A stretch of DNA of 64,000 nucleotides from Nitrospirota bacterium (lineage in GTDB: Bacteria > Nitrospinota_A > UBA7883 > JACRGQ01). Shown here piece after piece: positions 18,014 through 28,437 of the stretch (the stretch's first letter is position 1; each line of letters begins with the position of its first letter). The translations under genes were made by a program, and so were the position numbers. Below the pieces are notes generated by a model. It searched no databases. It was not told the origin of the DNA and saw only the letters and a program-made list of their open reading frames with translations. The stretch is from positions 105,459-169,458 of the forward strand of contig JAJRYD010000020.1 of NCBI GenBank assembly GCA_024275955.1, in the 5' to 3' direction.

Positions 18014-19098
18014 CTTATAAAAGCGCTGTGCAGTTTGTTTTCGATATACGAAGGTATTTCTTCAAGATCAATACTTACATCTGAAAGGTCAGCTTCATCC
18101 ACAGCTTTTGGCATAGCATAAATAACGCATGTTTCTTTGGATTGAGTTATGCTCAAACATTGTTTCTGCTTAAGTTCCATCACGCCTTTCATCCCATCCT
18201 GTCCCATGCCGGTTAGAATAACGGAAATTACACCTTTATCGCCAAACACTTCTGCCAATGAGCGGTAAAGAACGTCAACTGCCGGCTTACAACTATTCTC
18301 TGGAGGACCATCGTCAAATCTTACGATAGTGTCACCGTTGTCTTCAGCGACAATCATATGCGTACCACCTGGAGAGATGAGCAATTTTCCACGTTCTAGT
18401 TTTTCGCCATCCTTAGCTTCAACAACATTGAGGGGGGAAAGTTTGTTAAGTGCTTCGGCCAGCGAAGCGGTGAAGCCTTTGGGCATATGCTGGACCAAAA
18501 CTATCGGTAATGGAAAATTGGCAGGAAACTTGGGAATCATCTTAGACAAAGACTCCGGCCCGCCAGTAGAGACACCAATAGCAACTACACCAAACTTTGT
18601 CGGCAATAAAAATGAAGACTTCTTTCTCCGCGGCGGCTCGGGAAGAGTGGGAGGTGCCGGCTTTTTGCTTTCAATAGCTTTGCCAAGAGATATCAGCCTC
18701 ATCATCACGATATTGATTACTTTTTTTATTTCTCCTGTAATCGTAGCAACGTTTTGAGTGAAATCTTTTGAGGACGGTTTTTCTATAAACTCTAAGGCTC
18801 CATTTTCCAGAGCTTCTACAATCTGTTTTGACTCACGTGTACCGACTGAGCTTACCATTATGACCAAAGTGTCGGGGTGGCGTTTGCGTATTTCCTTTAA
18901 AGTCTCCAACCCATCCATCTCAGGCATGTTGACATCAAGAAATACCAAATCTACCGCGGTAATCGCCATCTTCTTAAGGGCGATTACCCCGTTAGATGCT
19001 GAACCGATAATCTCGAGGTCGTCAAGCTGGCTAACTACCTCAGAAAGAATCTTTCGGTAGATAGCCATGTCATCCACGACCATTACTTTTATTGCCAT
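18010..19098 (-). CDS. cheB: Chemotaxis response regulator methylesterase CheB
   Basis: Demethylates or deamidates chemoreceptors when phosphorylated by CheA. Residues 1-125 are the receiver, with the phospho-acceptor in LVFLDVNMPEMDG. Residues about 165-355 are the esterase with its catalytic triad: serine in GVSTGGPES, histidine in LVQHMPKGF and aspartate in LTGMGQDGMKG. At 362 residues it is a standard CheB. It lies between mcp and cheR in one operon. Confidence 0.95.
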   Translation of the reverse strand: MAIKVMVVDDMAIYRKILSEVVSQLDDLEIIGSASNGVIALKKMAITAVDLVFLDVNMPEMDGLETLKEIRKRHPDTLVIMVSSVGTRESKQIVEALENGALEFIEKPSSKDFTQNVATITGEIKKVINIVMMRLISLGKAIESKKPAPPTLPEPPRRKKSSFLLPTKFGVVAIGVSTGGPESLSKMIPKFPANFPLPIVLVQHMPKGFTASLAEALNKLSPLNVVEAKDGEKLERGKLLISPGGTHMIVAEDNGDTIVRFDDGPPENSCKPAVDVLYRSLAEVFGDKGVISVILTGMGQDGMKGVMELKQKQCLSITQSKETCVIYAMPKAVDEADLSDVSIDLEEIPSYIENKLHSAFIR

Positions 19099-19139
19099 GC
19101 TTTTCCTTCTGCCTGCAAATTATTTAAGTTGGCAGTGAT

Positions 19140-21659
19140 TCAGTTGACCTCTTTTTCAAGCCGGTCAAGCAATAAAAACATTTCGTTTGTCAGGGTTTCA
19201 AATCCAGAATATATTTCGACAGCCTTTTGCTTGTTCTCGCTATTCATCAGCTCTACTATCTCTTTTCCAACAGAATGAATCTGCTCATGCCATTTATCTA
19301 TTTCCTTAAAAGTAGCTAGATGGCCAAACTCCCTTTGCCCTTCATTAAAATACCATTTACCGAAAACACAATCGCGGTGATTAAGCACTTCGTTCAAGGC
19401 TATTGTCTCTTTCCCCATAAGCATAGCGTTTAATTTTGCTTTCCATATATTGTGAGCCGCTTTTACCGGCGCGGAGTCAAACCGTTTTGACTCGACTTTG
19501 AACTTAGCGACAATCTGTTGAAGCGCGCTGGCTCTATCTGCCAGCTCAAGAGCATCTTTGTTGGTCTTACCTGCTCCATCAGCCGATTGCGATACGGCAT
19601 CGCTAACATGCTGGATATTTTTTGTGACTTCCTGTGCCGCTTTCGCCGCCTCGACTATATTGCTGGTAATTTCAGACGTTGCTTGCGAGGTTTGCCCGAT
19701 AGATCTAGCAATCTCGTTGCTTGTAGCCGACTGCTCTTCCACTGCCGCCGCTATAGAATTTGAAATGGAACTAACTTCCTCAATAACACCAGATATAGAT
19801 TTCATTGCCTCTGATGCCTCGCGAGTGTTCTTTTGAATTTCTTCAATTTTCTGACCAATACCTTCGGTAGCGGTAGATGTCTGTCTGGCCAAGTCCTTAA
19901 CCTCGTTGGCGACAACGGCAAATCCTTTACCAGCTTCGCCGGCAGATGCCGCCTCGATTGTCGCGTTAAGCGCAAGAAAGTTGGTCTGTGATGCTATGTC
20001 GTTAATAACATCAAGCACCTTGCCGATTTCTTTTGAAGAGATAGAGAGCTTTTCCATCATCTCATACGCCTTTTTGGCCTGGTCGTTCGCGTCGGAGGCT
20101 ATTTGGGCTTCCCTTGTAGCATTTTTGGCTACCTCCCCTATTGAGGCGCTCATCTCTTCCACCGCCGCCGCGACAGTATTGATAGATTCCGAAACATTCT
20201 CAGAAGATTCGGCCATATTATTTATATTGCTTGAGAGTTCTTCCGCTCCAGCCGCGATACTTGAAGACCGTGAGTTTACCTCTTCCATATTAGATGCCAT
20301 GTCGGTAGAAAGAGCGGTAAGCTTTTCAGATGAGCCGGCAATGCTGACACTCTCTGCATTTATATTGCTCACCATCGCCGAAAGGCTTTTTGACATCTGG
20401 TTTAGCGACTGCGAAAGCCTAGAGATTTCATCCTCACCCTCAGATTCGGTGCGGTGAGTAAAGTCACCATCTGCGACTTGCTCGGCAAGCTCTATGTTCT
20501 GCCCGATTCTGGCAATAATTCTTATGGCAAGAAAATATGTCAATATTCCCGCCAGAATAATAATTACGCTGGAGACGATAACCGCTCTAATTATATGTTG
20601 CTGGTTTTTCTCAGCCGCTTTGGAGAAAGAGTCAACAAGGCTGTTGCTCAGCTTTCTGAGCTGGTTGGAAGATACCATAATTTGCGCCTTAAGGTTGCGC
20701 ATCTGCTCATCATCGTCAGTGACTAAAAGCTTTTCGGAATAATCGAGAAATTCAGCCAGCTTTATTTCGATTGCTACAATATTTTTTTGCGATTCTTCAT
20801 CCTTGATAGCCTTAACGGTTTTAAACTTAGTGCGTTTAAGGTCGGTAGGATATTCTCCGCCACTCTTCATGGCGACTAATGTTTTTGTAAAAATATCTTT
20901 AGCTACTTTATATTCTTCTAGGCTTGGGTTCAGTTCGTCTTTGCCATGTTCGACATCTTTTGAAAAGAGAATTTTAAATTTTCTTATTCCTAGCATATCA
21001 CCAAGGCTGAACGGCTCATCCATCATCTTGGTATGGCACGAAGCACAAACCTCTACCGTGGCGATATCCGAGGTGTAAAAAACCAGAAACAGCTTATTGT
21101 CTTCTTCCAGAGGCTCTGAAAACATTTTATCTGGATTTTTTTTAAGAAAATCATTCGCCCTTCTATCCAGTGAGGTCTTTAGCTCTTTCTCACTGTTGAC
21201 AGGCAACTCTGCGATAATATCAATGCTGGTATCCTTTGGGTTGCCTTGCGCGTCTGTGCCGAACTTACTATTCACTATTCTGGCTAGAGTAGCTGGGTAT
21301 GGGATTGTCGTCTGATCTTCAACCTCGGGTGTCATAGAGATTTCCAGCCCGGCTTTCTTTACAGTGGTGATAACTGTTTTTGTGTATGTGGTTCGCATAT
21401 GGGTTATGTAGTTGTTCAAAATTTCCACACGCTTCTCAACATTTCTAAAGGCATCTTTAGAGCTGGCATATCCCAATATAGATTTACCCATAGCTTGGGT
21501 AAGCATTCTTTGACGGCCAAGCGCGTTAATGGTTTCCGTGTCGTCGTAGGCATGTTCGAATTTAGCAAACATCCAGATGCCCTGCGTAGCAACCAGAAGT
21601 ATCATTCCTGCCAGAAATATGAGTGCATACGTTTTCAAGTCAAAAGATAAGTTTTTCAT
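19140..21659 (-). CDS. Chemoreceptor with c-type heme motif and C-terminal zinc-binding CZB domain
   Basis: An 839-residue methyl-accepting receptor. A membrane helix (residues 11-31) leads into a PilJ-like start ([13 protein letters not shown]). The periplasmic domain contains CASCH at residues 205-209, a c-type heme attachment motif as in DUF3365/Tll0287-like sensors. A second membrane helix near 365-385 and a HAMP domain follow, then the signalling tip with [20 protein letters not shown]. Residues 734-839 are a chemoreceptor zinc-binding (CZB) domain with [17 protein letters not shown] and WHEQIH carrying the His/Cys ligands. It could therefore sense redox, O2 or NO through heme and zinc or oxidant through CZB; this is inference from domains. 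Confidence 0.9.
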   Translation of the reverse strand: MKNLSFDLKTYALIFLAGMILLVATQGIWMFAKFEHAYDDTETINALGRQRMLTQAMGKSILGYASSKDAFRNVEKRVEILNNYITHMRTTYTKTVITTVKKAGLEISMTPEVEDQTTIPYPATLARIVNSKFGTDAQGNPKDTSIDIIAELPVNSEKELKTSLDRRANDFLKKNPDKMFSEPLEEDNKLFLVFYTSDIATVEVCASCHTKMMDEPFSLGDMLGIRKFKILFSKDVEHGKDELNPSLEEYKVAKDIFTKTLVAMKSGGEYPTDLKRTKFKTVKAIKDEESQKNIVAIEIKLAEFLDYSEKLLVTDDDEQMRNLKAQIMVSSNQLRKLSNSLVDSFSKAAEKNQQHIIRAVIVSSVIIILAGILTYFLAIRIIARIGQNIELAEQVADGDFTHRTESEGEDEISRLSQSLNQMSKSLSAMVSNINAESVSIAGSSEKLTALSTDMASNMEEVNSRSSSIAAGAEELSSNINNMAESSENVSESINTVAAAVEEMSASIGEVAKNATREAQIASDANDQAKKAYEMMEKLSISSKEIGKVLDVINDIASQTNFLALNATIEAASAGEAGKGFAVVANEVKDLARQTSTATEGIGQKIEEIQKNTREASEAMKSISGVIEEVSSISNSIAAAVEEQSATSNEIARSIGQTSQATSEITSNIVEAAKAAQEVTKNIQHVSDAVSQSADGAGKTNKDALELADRASALQQIVAKFKVESKRFDSAPVKAAHNIWKAKLNAMLMGKETIALNEVLNHRDCVFGKWYFNEGQREFGHLATFKEIDKWHEQIHSVGKEIVELMNSENKQKAVEIYSGFETLTNEMFLLLDRLEKEVN

Positions 21660-21735
21660 TGTCCATTCCCCTATAAACCCTAATAAATTCCAAACACCTT
21701 AAAAGCATTCCATCAAATTCCCCGATGGAACAGCG

Positions 21736-23520
21736 TCAAACCTTAAATACTCTAACCGCATCCTGAAGCTTTCCTGCCAAGCTGGCCAACTCTCTAGTAT
21801 TTGAATTGAGGCCTTCTGCCGCGTTAGAAACATTTTTTGCCGTAGACTCAACTTCATCAAACTTATCTGATATCGCGGTCGAATTAATAGACGCTTCCAC
21901 CACATCTTCAGCCATCTTGCCTGAAGTCTCTGATGTTTTAGATGTAGTTTTGGCAATTTCATTAGTCGTAGATGATTGCTCTTCAACAGCTACCGAAATA
22001 TTGGTCGATATATCACTTACCTCTTCTATTACTTTTGCTATTGATATAATAGCCTCAGTCGCCTCTTCTGTATTTCTATGAATCTCTTCAATCTTTTGAC
22101 TGATGCCCTCGGTCGCGTTAGAGGTCTGCCTGGCAAGCTCCTTAACCTCGTTGGCAACTACGGCAAAGCCTTTTCCCGCGTCCCCCGCGGAGGCCGCCTC
22201 TATTGTGGCGTTAAGAGCAAGAAAGTTGGTCTGGGCCGCGATATCGTTGATAACATCCAGAACATTTCCAATTTCACCAGATGAGACCAGAAGCGCTTCT
22301 ATCGTTTCCTGAGCCTTTTTCGTCTGCTCATTTGCCACTCCGGCAATCTTGGATTCTCTGGCACAGTTTCCCGCAACCTCAGACATTGACGAACTCATCT
22401 CCTCCGTGGCGGCCGCTATTGTCGCTATGGAGGAGGACGTGTTGTCACTCGCCTCGGCAAGTCCGTTCATTCTTAACGTAAGTCCCTTTACATGGTTCGA
22501 CACTTCATCCGACTGCTGTTCCATCTCTTTGGAGTTGGAGGCAAGCTGGGTAGAGATGGCGGCAATAGCGTTAGCAGAGTCGTTAAGGGGGCCTACCATG
22601 CCGGTGATACCTTGTATAAGCTTCTGTACTTTTTCAATAAAGGTGTTTATCAGTTTCCGTAATCGGCCGATCTCATCATCCGATGAAACGCTCAAGCGAA
22701 AGCTTAAGTCTCCATCACCTGTCGCCAAATCTTCCACAGCCTTTAGCACGTTGACTATAGGGTTTACTATAGTGCTGATAAGCATTACCGAAACAAGAAG
22801 AGCTATAATGATAGCCACTATTCCAACCATCGCCAGCGCGCTTATGGCACTCTGATATGTCTCGCTCGCCTTCTCTTTTATTTTTGTGGATGCTTTAAAT
22901 TCCTTTGAAAAATCATCCAACACGCGCTCCATAAGTTTATTCTCTACCCTGCTGAGGCTCTCAAAGGAGCGCAAAAGCTCTATACGCGCGTGATCAAGAG
23001 CCGCTACAGCTTCCCTAGATTCTGCTCCGTACTTACCCTCATATTTTCTTGTCATAAGAAGCTCTTCCGCCAGCTCTACAAAAAGAAGATACCGCTCGGA
23101 AATAGTTTTTACCGCTTCAATCTCGCGCTTGGTCGACAATTTATCCGATAAGTTTCTAAGCTGTTCCTTGAATTTTTGTTTTTCCTTACGGTACTCTCCA
23201 AGCAGGGCAGAGCCTTCGGCGGTCTCTACTTCCAGCATATATTTAGAGATTGCATCGGACTGCGCGAAAAGCGGAATGGCCAAAGCAGTTGAGCCGTATC
23301 TGCTTTCAGAAGTAGATATCAATTTTGTTTGAATAATATTTCCCATAGAGTTAAGCCCTGCTATCGCCGCGTCCACTTCAGCTTTCATAACCTTTAGGTA
23401 ATGATGCCCAAAATATACAGACAGGCAAAGAGTGAAAAGAAGGATTACCAAACCTCCTATAAGTTTAACTTTTATAGGGAGGTTTTGAATCTTCCCCCAG
23501 AGTGCGTTTAAGACTTTCAT
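21736..23520 (-). CDS. Methyl-accepting chemotaxis protein
   Basis: A 594-residue receptor. The first membrane helix lies at about residues 18-37 and a helical periplasmic sensor domain spans about 40-220. A second helix at about 228-255 and a HAMP domain ([19 protein letters not shown]) follow, then a standard signalling domain with [20 protein letters not shown] and [20 protein letters not shown]. The ligand is not predictable. The periplasmic part resembles four-helix-bundle sensors and has no heme motif. It lies between cheW and the heme-CZB receptor in the operon. Confidence 0.93.
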   Translation of the reverse strand: MKVLNALWGKIQNLPIKVKLIGGLVILLFTLCLSVYFGHHYLKVMKAEVDAAIAGLNSMGNIIQTKLISTSESRYGSTALAIPLFAQSDAISKYMLEVETAEGSALLGEYRKEKQKFKEQLRNLSDKLSTKREIEAVKTISERYLLFVELAEELLMTRKYEGKYGAESREAVAALDHARIELLRSFESLSRVENKLMERVLDDFSKEFKASTKIKEKASETYQSAISALAMVGIVAIIIALLVSVMLISTIVNPIVNVLKAVEDLATGDGDLSFRLSVSSDDEIGRLRKLINTFIEKVQKLIQGITGMVGPLNDSANAIAAISTQLASNSKEMEQQSDEVSNHVKGLTLRMNGLAEASDNTSSSIATIAAATEEMSSSMSEVAGNCARESKIAGVANEQTKKAQETIEALLVSSGEIGNVLDVINDIAAQTNFLALNATIEAASAGDAGKGFAVVANEVKELARQTSNATEGISQKIEEIHRNTEEATEAIISIAKVIEEVSDISTNISVAVEEQSSTTNEIAKTTSKTSETSGKMAEDVVEASINSTAISDKFDEVESTAKNVSNAAEGLNSNTRELASLAGKLQDAVRVFKV

Positions 23521-23544
23521 AATGTATATCTCTCCCTAGCTTTA

Positions 23545-24024
23545 TTACAGAACAGAACTGTTCAAGACCTCTGAAATGTTCATTATCAACATCAGTTCAC
23601 CATCTTTTCTGACGACTCCCGACAGAAACTTTCCATTAATTCCTTTCAGGTTCGCGGGAGACGGCTCTATTTCATCTTCAGGAAATTCAATCACGTCACC
23701 AATATCATCGAGCATCAGTCCAGCGGAGTCCTCACCAATTCCTTCTGAAATTGAGAGCGGCACTGCCAGCCTGTTGAGCTCCGACTCCGGCTTTAGTATC
23801 AAGCAAATATTTTCCGAAGGTTTCACCCTATCCATGCTTAGTGCTATCGCCGGGTCGATAACAGTTACTACCTGTCCGCGTAGGTTTAAAAGCCCGCTTA
23901 CATGCTCCGGTGAAAGCTCCACTTTAGTAAGGCTGAACCCGTGGATAATTTCTCGAACAAGAAGTATGTCTATTCCGAACATATCCTCACCAAGAAAAAA
24001 CGTAAAAAACTTTCTGCTAGACAT
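23545..24024 (-). CDS. cheW: Chemotaxis coupling protein CheW
   Basis: The scaffold that links receptors to CheA in the cytoplasmic array. The CheW fold is clear: FTFFLGEDMFGIDILLVREI, then VSGLLNLRGQVVTVIDPAIA. The start chosen at 24022-24024 (MSSRKFF) has a GGGGGA ribosome site and overlaps the cheA stop by 8 bases. An upstream in-frame ATG would add seven residues not expected for CheW. Length is 159 residues. Confidence 0.92.
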   Translation of the reverse strand: MSSRKFFTFFLGEDMFGIDILLVREIIHGFSLTKVELSPEHVSGLLNLRGQVVTVIDPAIALSMDRVKPSENICLILKPESELNRLAVPLSISEGIGEDSAGLMLDDIGDVIEFPEDEIEPSPANLKGINGKFLSGVVRKDGELMLIMNISEVLNSSVL

Positions 24025-27000
24025 TTCCCCCGCCTTTCTCCTCAAAAACCTGCAGAATTGTTTTTACTAGACGCTCCTTATCAAGTTTCATTTCATACGC
24101 GTCTATGCCGGCGCTCAAGCCAAGCTCCCTATCACGTTCAAACCCAAGAGAGGTGCATGCGACTACGGGGAGATTTTTTAGCGTAGATGAAGAGCGGACC
24201 TTTTTAGTAAGTTCTATTCCATTAAGCCGAGGCATATTGATGTCGGTGAGTAGCATATCGTATTTTGTGTCCGAATTCAGCATGTTCCATGCCTTCTCAC
24301 CGTTTTCGGCAAAATCAACTTCGCAACCTGCGCCCTCGAGATATTTTATCGTTACATGCCTGAAAAAGGCGGTATCCTCCGCGAGAAGAATCCGTTTCCC
24401 ATTAAGCAGTTTGCCGGAAGTAGTATGCTTAAAATGCTCCGGTTCGGCACTTTCAAAGAGACTATATATATCGACGAAAATAGACAGCTTGCCGTCAATA
24501 ATGCTGGAACCTAACATGCCGAGACCCGACACGCTTTCGGTGTTAAGCTTGCTATCGGTGTTTGCGACATCAAGCACTTCGGAAGCGATAATGCCAAGCT
24601 TATGCTTTACCAATTTAGGGATAATTACATACATAATTTCAGGATCGGTTTCCGGTTTGCTAACAGGAAGAAAATCATGGAGCCTAAGCACCCGAAGCGA
24701 TTTTCCTTGGTATTGAATGAATTCCTTTTTATCGACGCATTCTATATCGGTAGCAGGAACCTTGTCGATTCTAGAAACTAGATCAATATTCATAACAAAA
24801 TTTTCTTCGGTTCCGTTTTTGAACATTAGAAGCCTTTGCGATTCTACTTCCTGCTTTTTCGCGTCAAGATTTTCCTGTGCAAGGTTTTCCTGCTCTACAT
24901 CGGTAAACTTCATCTCCATGTAGTTTGCGATGCCGGTAGGGTCAAGTATCATCGCGACCTTGCCATCTCCTAATATGGTCGCGCCTCCATAGCATTTGCA
25001 TTTTTTGAGGAAGCTGGAAAGCGGCTTAACGACAATTTCTTCGTTATTCAAAAGCTCATCCACCACCAATCCGAAACGGTGTATACCAACCTTTAAGACC
25101 AGAATGTGCATGGCACTTCTTGTGTTCTTTCTCCGTTCCTTGCCAGAACGCTTGGCCAACAAATCCGAAGGCACGGCGGTAGAAGCCTCTGACGCGCTTT
25201 CTTCACTTTCGTTTTCAATTTCGGCAAACATAGATTTGAAAATAGACTTAAGTGGTTTTTGCCGTTTATCAACGATCCTGTTTCGATTGTCTTCGATTAA
25301 TTCTCCCGATTTTGGATTTTTGATACGGTTTTGCATCCCAAGCACATCCGAGAGGCGGATCAACGGCAAAAGCTTACCGCGCTGTCTGATAACGGCAGAA
25401 TCACCAAGCACTTCCACCCTCTTGGCGACATCTTCAGCCCTTATTCTGACAATATCATCTAGGCTCGATTGGGGAACGGCAAACTGACGGCCCCTGACCT
25501 CTACCAACAGGGAAGATATAATCGCCATCGTCAGTGGAAGCTTGAGAAGAACTACGGTGCCGCGCCCAACGGAAGAATCAAGCTGAATGGTTCCCCCAAG
25601 CTTTTCAATATTGGTTTTAACGACATCCATACCTACACCGCGGCCGGAGACTCCTGTTACTTTAGCCGCCATCGAAAAACCTGGAGCAAAAATAAGCTCC
25701 TGAGCTTTTTTATCACTCATCAGGCCGGCTTCCTCTTGAGTTATCACATTTTTCTCGACAGCCTTGCCTTTTACTGCGTCTGGATTTATGCCGCGTCCGT
25801 CATCGGCAATCTTTATGATTACCTGGTCTCCTTCGTGATACGCCGCGACTTCGACCTTCCCCTCCGGGAGTTTGCCGGCCTTTTCCCTTTCGTCGGGGAT
25901 TTCAATAGCATGGTCGAGACAATTTCTAAGCAGATGGGTAAGCGGATCGGAGAGAGCTTCAATTATAGACTTATCAAGTTCGACATCTTCACCACTCGTT
26001 TCCAGCTTCACCTGCTTATTAAGGCTTCTGGTAAGATCCCGCACTATCCGCGGCAACTTTGAAAAAACGGCCCCCACCGGCTGGAGGCGTGTCGCCATAA
26101 TTTTTTCCTGCATATCTGAAGTAAGAAAATCAACCTGCTGAACTACCGACTTAATGCTTTGCACCTCTGATAGCGGAGATGAAAGAAGCCCGAAGAACCT
26201 ATCTTCAACCCTTTTAAATTCCTTTTCCACGAGAGCTTCAAACTCACCGTTTAGAGAAGCTCCCAAAGCATTGGCGCCATCAATTACAGATTTGCTCGAT
26301 TGGGCGGTCAGATCGCCGATTTTTTCCTGAAGCGCACTACCGCCCATAATGACCGAAGCCCTCTGGTTCATCTGGCTGACTATTTGATTCCTAGTCAGCA
26401 CCAGTTCTCCGGCAAGATTCATTAGGGAATTGAGCAGGTCCAGCTTTACGCGGAGAGACTCAACGATAGCAACCGATTTTCCTTTTTCATTGCCAGAAAC
26501 CGGGGCATTTAAGGCCGGTTCTTTAGCGCCTGCCAGCACTTCAGAAGCCTCTACCTGAGCAGAAGGTTTTTCTTCTTTTTTTTCCGGCTCTTTGGTCTCT
26601 GGTGCCTCTGTTTCTTCCTTTTCTGAAATTTTATCTTTCTCTGTGGGTGCCGCCCCGGAGCCGGTTCTAAAAACTTCGAGGCTTTCCAGATGTTTTGCTA
26701 TAGAGATTCCTTCAGATTCAGCATAATTATCAATAAGCTCTGTAAGCTTGTCAGAGCCTGCCAGCAAAGCGTCAACAACATCAGGAGTCGCGGTTAGATC
26801 TCCATCGCGCACTCTGGAAAGAACAGTCTCCATTACATGAGCCAAGTTAGTAATATTCATAAAACCAAGAAAAGAAAACCCGCCTTTTATGCTGTGCATA
26901 GCGCGGAACACTCTATTAACTAAGTCGGGCGAAACATCAGCCCCCTTCTCTTCAAGGAGCAAAAGGTCAGGCTCGATATTCGATAGGTGTTCTTTCGATT

Positions 27001-27052
27001 CCTGAACAAGCTCACCAACTAGTTCAGCATCATCCTCAAGACCCAATTTCAT
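24017..27052 (-). CDS. cheA: Chemotaxis histidine kinase CheA with extra CheW-like domain and fused receiver
   Basis: About 1011 residues. Domains in order: Hpt with phospho-histidine in MHSIKGGFSF (about residue 53); an acidic linker with many Glu/Lys; the dimerisation helices (LMNLAGELVLTRNQIV); the ATPase with N-box LLRNCLDHAIE, DDGRGINPD and GVSGRGVGMDVV; a CheW-like domain with an inserted charged segment; a second CheW-like segment (SVSGLGMLGSSIID region); and a C-terminal receiver (LLAEDTAFFRH, phospho-acceptor in LLTDINMPRLNG). The ATG at 27050-27052 follows GGGGGTGG and is preferred over an upstream GTG. No separate cheY is present in the window, so the fused receiver may act as a phosphate sink. 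It is first in the operon. Confidence 0.94.
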   Translation of the reverse strand: MKLGLEDDAELVGELVQESKEHLSNIEPDLLLLEEKGADVSPDLVNRVFRAMHSIKGGFSFLGFMNITNLAHVMETVLSRVRDGDLTATPDVVDALLAGSDKLTELIDNYAESEGISIAKHLESLEVFRTGSGAAPTEKDKISEKEETEAPETKEPEKKEEKPSAQVEASEVLAGAKEPALNAPVSGNEKGKSVAIVESLRVKLDLLNSLMNLAGELVLTRNQIVSQMNQRASVIMGGSALQEKIGDLTAQSSKSVIDGANALGASLNGEFEALVEKEFKRVEDRFFGLLSSPLSEVQSIKSVVQQVDFLTSDMQEKIMATRLQPVGAVFSKLPRIVRDLTRSLNKQVKLETSGEDVELDKSIIEALSDPLTHLLRNCLDHAIEIPDEREKAGKLPEGKVEVAAYHEGDQVIIKIADDGRGINPDAVKGKAVEKNVITQEEAGLMSDKKAQELIFAPGFSMAAKVTGVSGRGVGMDVVKTNIEKLGGTIQLDSSVGRGTVVLLKLPLTMAIISSLLVEVRGRQFAVPQSSLDDIVRIRAEDVAKRVEVLGDSAVIRQRGKLLPLIRLSDVLGMQNRIKNPKSGELIEDNRNRIVDKRQKPLKSIFKSMFAEIENESEESASEASTAVPSDLLAKRSGKERRKNTRSAMHILVLKVGIHRFGLVVDELLNNEEIVVKPLSSFLKKCKCYGGATILGDGKVAMILDPTGIANYMEMKFTDVEQENLAQENLDAKKQEVESQRLLMFKNGTEENFVMNIDLVSRIDKVPATDIECVDKKEFIQYQGKSLRVLRLHDFLPVSKPETDPEIMYVIIPKLVKHKLGIIASEVLDVANTDSKLNTESVSGLGMLGSSIIDGKLSIFVDIYSLFESAEPEHFKHTTSGKLLNGKRILLAEDTAFFRHVTIKYLEGAGCEVDFAENGEKAWNMLNSDTKYDMLLTDINMPRLNGIELTKKVRSSSTLKNLPVVACTSLGFERDRELGLSAGIDAYEMKLDKERLVKTILQVFEEKGGGNV

Positions 27053-27182
27053 CCACCCCCAAAAAATGACGCAAGACACCGCATGCCTGTCTGAAGCTTT
27101 TTAAACAACGACCTTGTTGCTTGCTAGATACTTCACAGAGCGGAATGGCAAAATTATATGCAAGTGAAGCTTAAAAATCAAC

Positions 27183-27211
27183 TTGACTTTCTATTGGAAA
27201 AACCAGATTAT
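27183..27211 (+). promoter_or_regulatory. Possible promoter of the ODP gene in the cheA-ODP divergent interval
   Basis: TTGACT (27183-27188) and GATTAT (27206-27211) are separated by 17 bases and would give a leader of about 80 bases before the ODP start at 27299, which has a perfect AGGAGG site at 27289-27294. The 246-base divergent interval must also hold the cheA promoter, so the two transcription units may share control. Confidence 0.4.
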
Positions 27212-27298
27212 TGCCACATAAGGAGACAATAATTATATAGATACGGCGTAGTATATTTTATTAGAATCGATTTTTTCTTTATTTTTCAGGAGGTTAGT

Positions 27299-28078
27299 TT
27301 GTCTGAGACTTATAACTCTAATGACCCTATAGAGGTCGCTAAAGGTGTTTTTCACCTCGGAGTGCAAGACACTCCGAATAGTTTTAGCAATATTCCATAT
27401 TTGATTGTTGATGGAGATGGGGCGGTTGTAATCGACCCCGGTTCGGCTATACCGGCATTTTATGAGGTATTTCTTAGGAAAGTCAAAAAAGTGATCGACC
27501 CGAAAAAAATCACACATCTAATAGTTCAACATCAAGACCCTGACCTTTGCGCGGCACTCCCCCTAATTGAAAAGCTTGCCCACCCCGACGTTAAGATATA
27601 TGCCCCGCTTGAGGCAAAAGTATTGCTCCAGCATTATGGCATGGTCTCTCCCCTCGTTCCACTTGACGACGGAGATACGCTCACTTTTGGAAACGGCAGA
27701 ACCTTAGAGTTTATTATGACTCCTTACGCTCATTTTGTCGGCACTATGGCTACCTATGACGCGGCAACCAAGGTGATATTTTCATCCGACGCGTTTGGCG
27801 GTTTTACCGGCGATAATGCTCTCTACGCCCCAGCAAGTTACCCCACCCAGCTAACAGCATTTCTAGGCCAATACCTCGGTTCTAAAAGAGCATTGGAATA
27901 CGCTCTGAAACGGATAGAAAAACTTGCAGAAGAAAAAGGTATCGACCTTATCTGCCCACAGCATGGTTGTCTGATTAAAAAAGAACAAATACCTACATAT
28001 CTTGAAGCCGCTCATGCCCTTGAAGTCGGCGGAGAAATAGATATGCTGGCCGCAAAACATGGCATCGAACTGGACTAG
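27299..28078 (+). CDS. ODP-type oxygen-binding di-iron protein (metallo-beta-lactamase fold)
   Basis: A 259-residue member of the flavodiiron/ODP branch of the metallo-beta-lactamase fold, without a flavodoxin domain. The di-iron ligand set is complete: H78, D80 and D82 in VQHQDPDLCAALP, H145 in YAHFVG, D164 in FSSDAFG and H222 in CPQHG. In Treponema denticola an ODP protein encoded with che genes binds O2/Fe and modulates CheA. Here the gene is divergent from a che operon headed by cheA, only 246 bases away, so a sensory role is likely. The start is TTG, supported by AGGAGG five bases upstream. An alternative is an O2- or NO-scavenging reductase needing an external flavoprotein. Confidence 0.85.
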   Translation: MSETYNSNDPIEVAKGVFHLGVQDTPNSFSNIPYLIVDGDGAVVIDPGSAIPAFYEVFLRKVKKVIDPKKITHLIVQHQDPDLCAALPLIEKLAHPDVKIYAPLEAKVLLQHYGMVSPLVPLDDGDTLTFGNGRTLEFIMTPYAHFVGTMATYDAATKVIFSSDAFGGFTGDNALYAPASYPTQLTAFLGQYLGSKRALEYALKRIEKLAEEKGIDLICPQHGCLIKKEQIPTYLEAAHALEVGGEIDMLAAKHGIELD

Positions 28079-28087
28079 GGAAGGAAT

Positions 28088-28336
28088 ATGAATATGGAAG
28101 CCAAAGAAGTAATTGAACAAATACTGGAAACTGCTCTTCAGGTCAGCTCGGAGAAAGACAGATTAAAAGCGATTTTTGAAAAATCTGGAATATCAATTTC
28201 TGATGATATGAAGGTTTCAGGGATAAACGGAGATTCGATCGCCGTTATGGCAACCCTTATGAGCAACCTAGCGGAAATGGCTGTTGTAAAAATCAGCGCT
28301 AAACAGATAATCCGCAAAGGCGGCATAACCCTTTAA
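28088..28336 (+). CDS. Small protein of unknown function after the ODP gene
   Basis: An 82-residue soluble protein, ATG at 28088 with AGGGAAGGA immediately upstream, nine bases after the ODP stop, so surely cotranscribed with it. It is mostly helical at both ends (AKEVIEQILETALQVSSEKD and SIAVMATLMSNLAEMAVV), with a central short strand-like part and a basic C-terminus. There are no cysteines or histidines, so it should not bind metal itself. I do not recognise a family. Its position suggests a partner of the ODP sensor or a link to the chemosensory array. Confidence 0.7.
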   Translation: MNMEAKEVIEQILETALQVSSEKDRLKAIFEKSGISISDDMKVSGINGDSIAVMATLMSNLAEMAVVKISAKQIIRKGGITL

Positions 28337-28399
28337 CCGCACAATATCGCAACAAGGTAAATCTTTCCATGTCGCGGTACCGAACCAAAAGCTAGCCTG

Positions 28400-28437
28400 T
28401 CGGCCTGCCGGTTATCGAATGATAATTGGTAGGCCGA
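28400..28437 (+). terminator. Long 3' hairpin after the ODP operon
   Basis: A 17-bp stem with a GAAT loop. The left arm CGGCCTGCCGGTTATC pairs along its whole length with the right arm, with three G-U pairs that work only on the plus-strand RNA. There is no T-run after it, so it may be an RNA-stabilising or rho-assisted 3' end rather than a classic intrinsic terminator. Confidence 0.6.
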
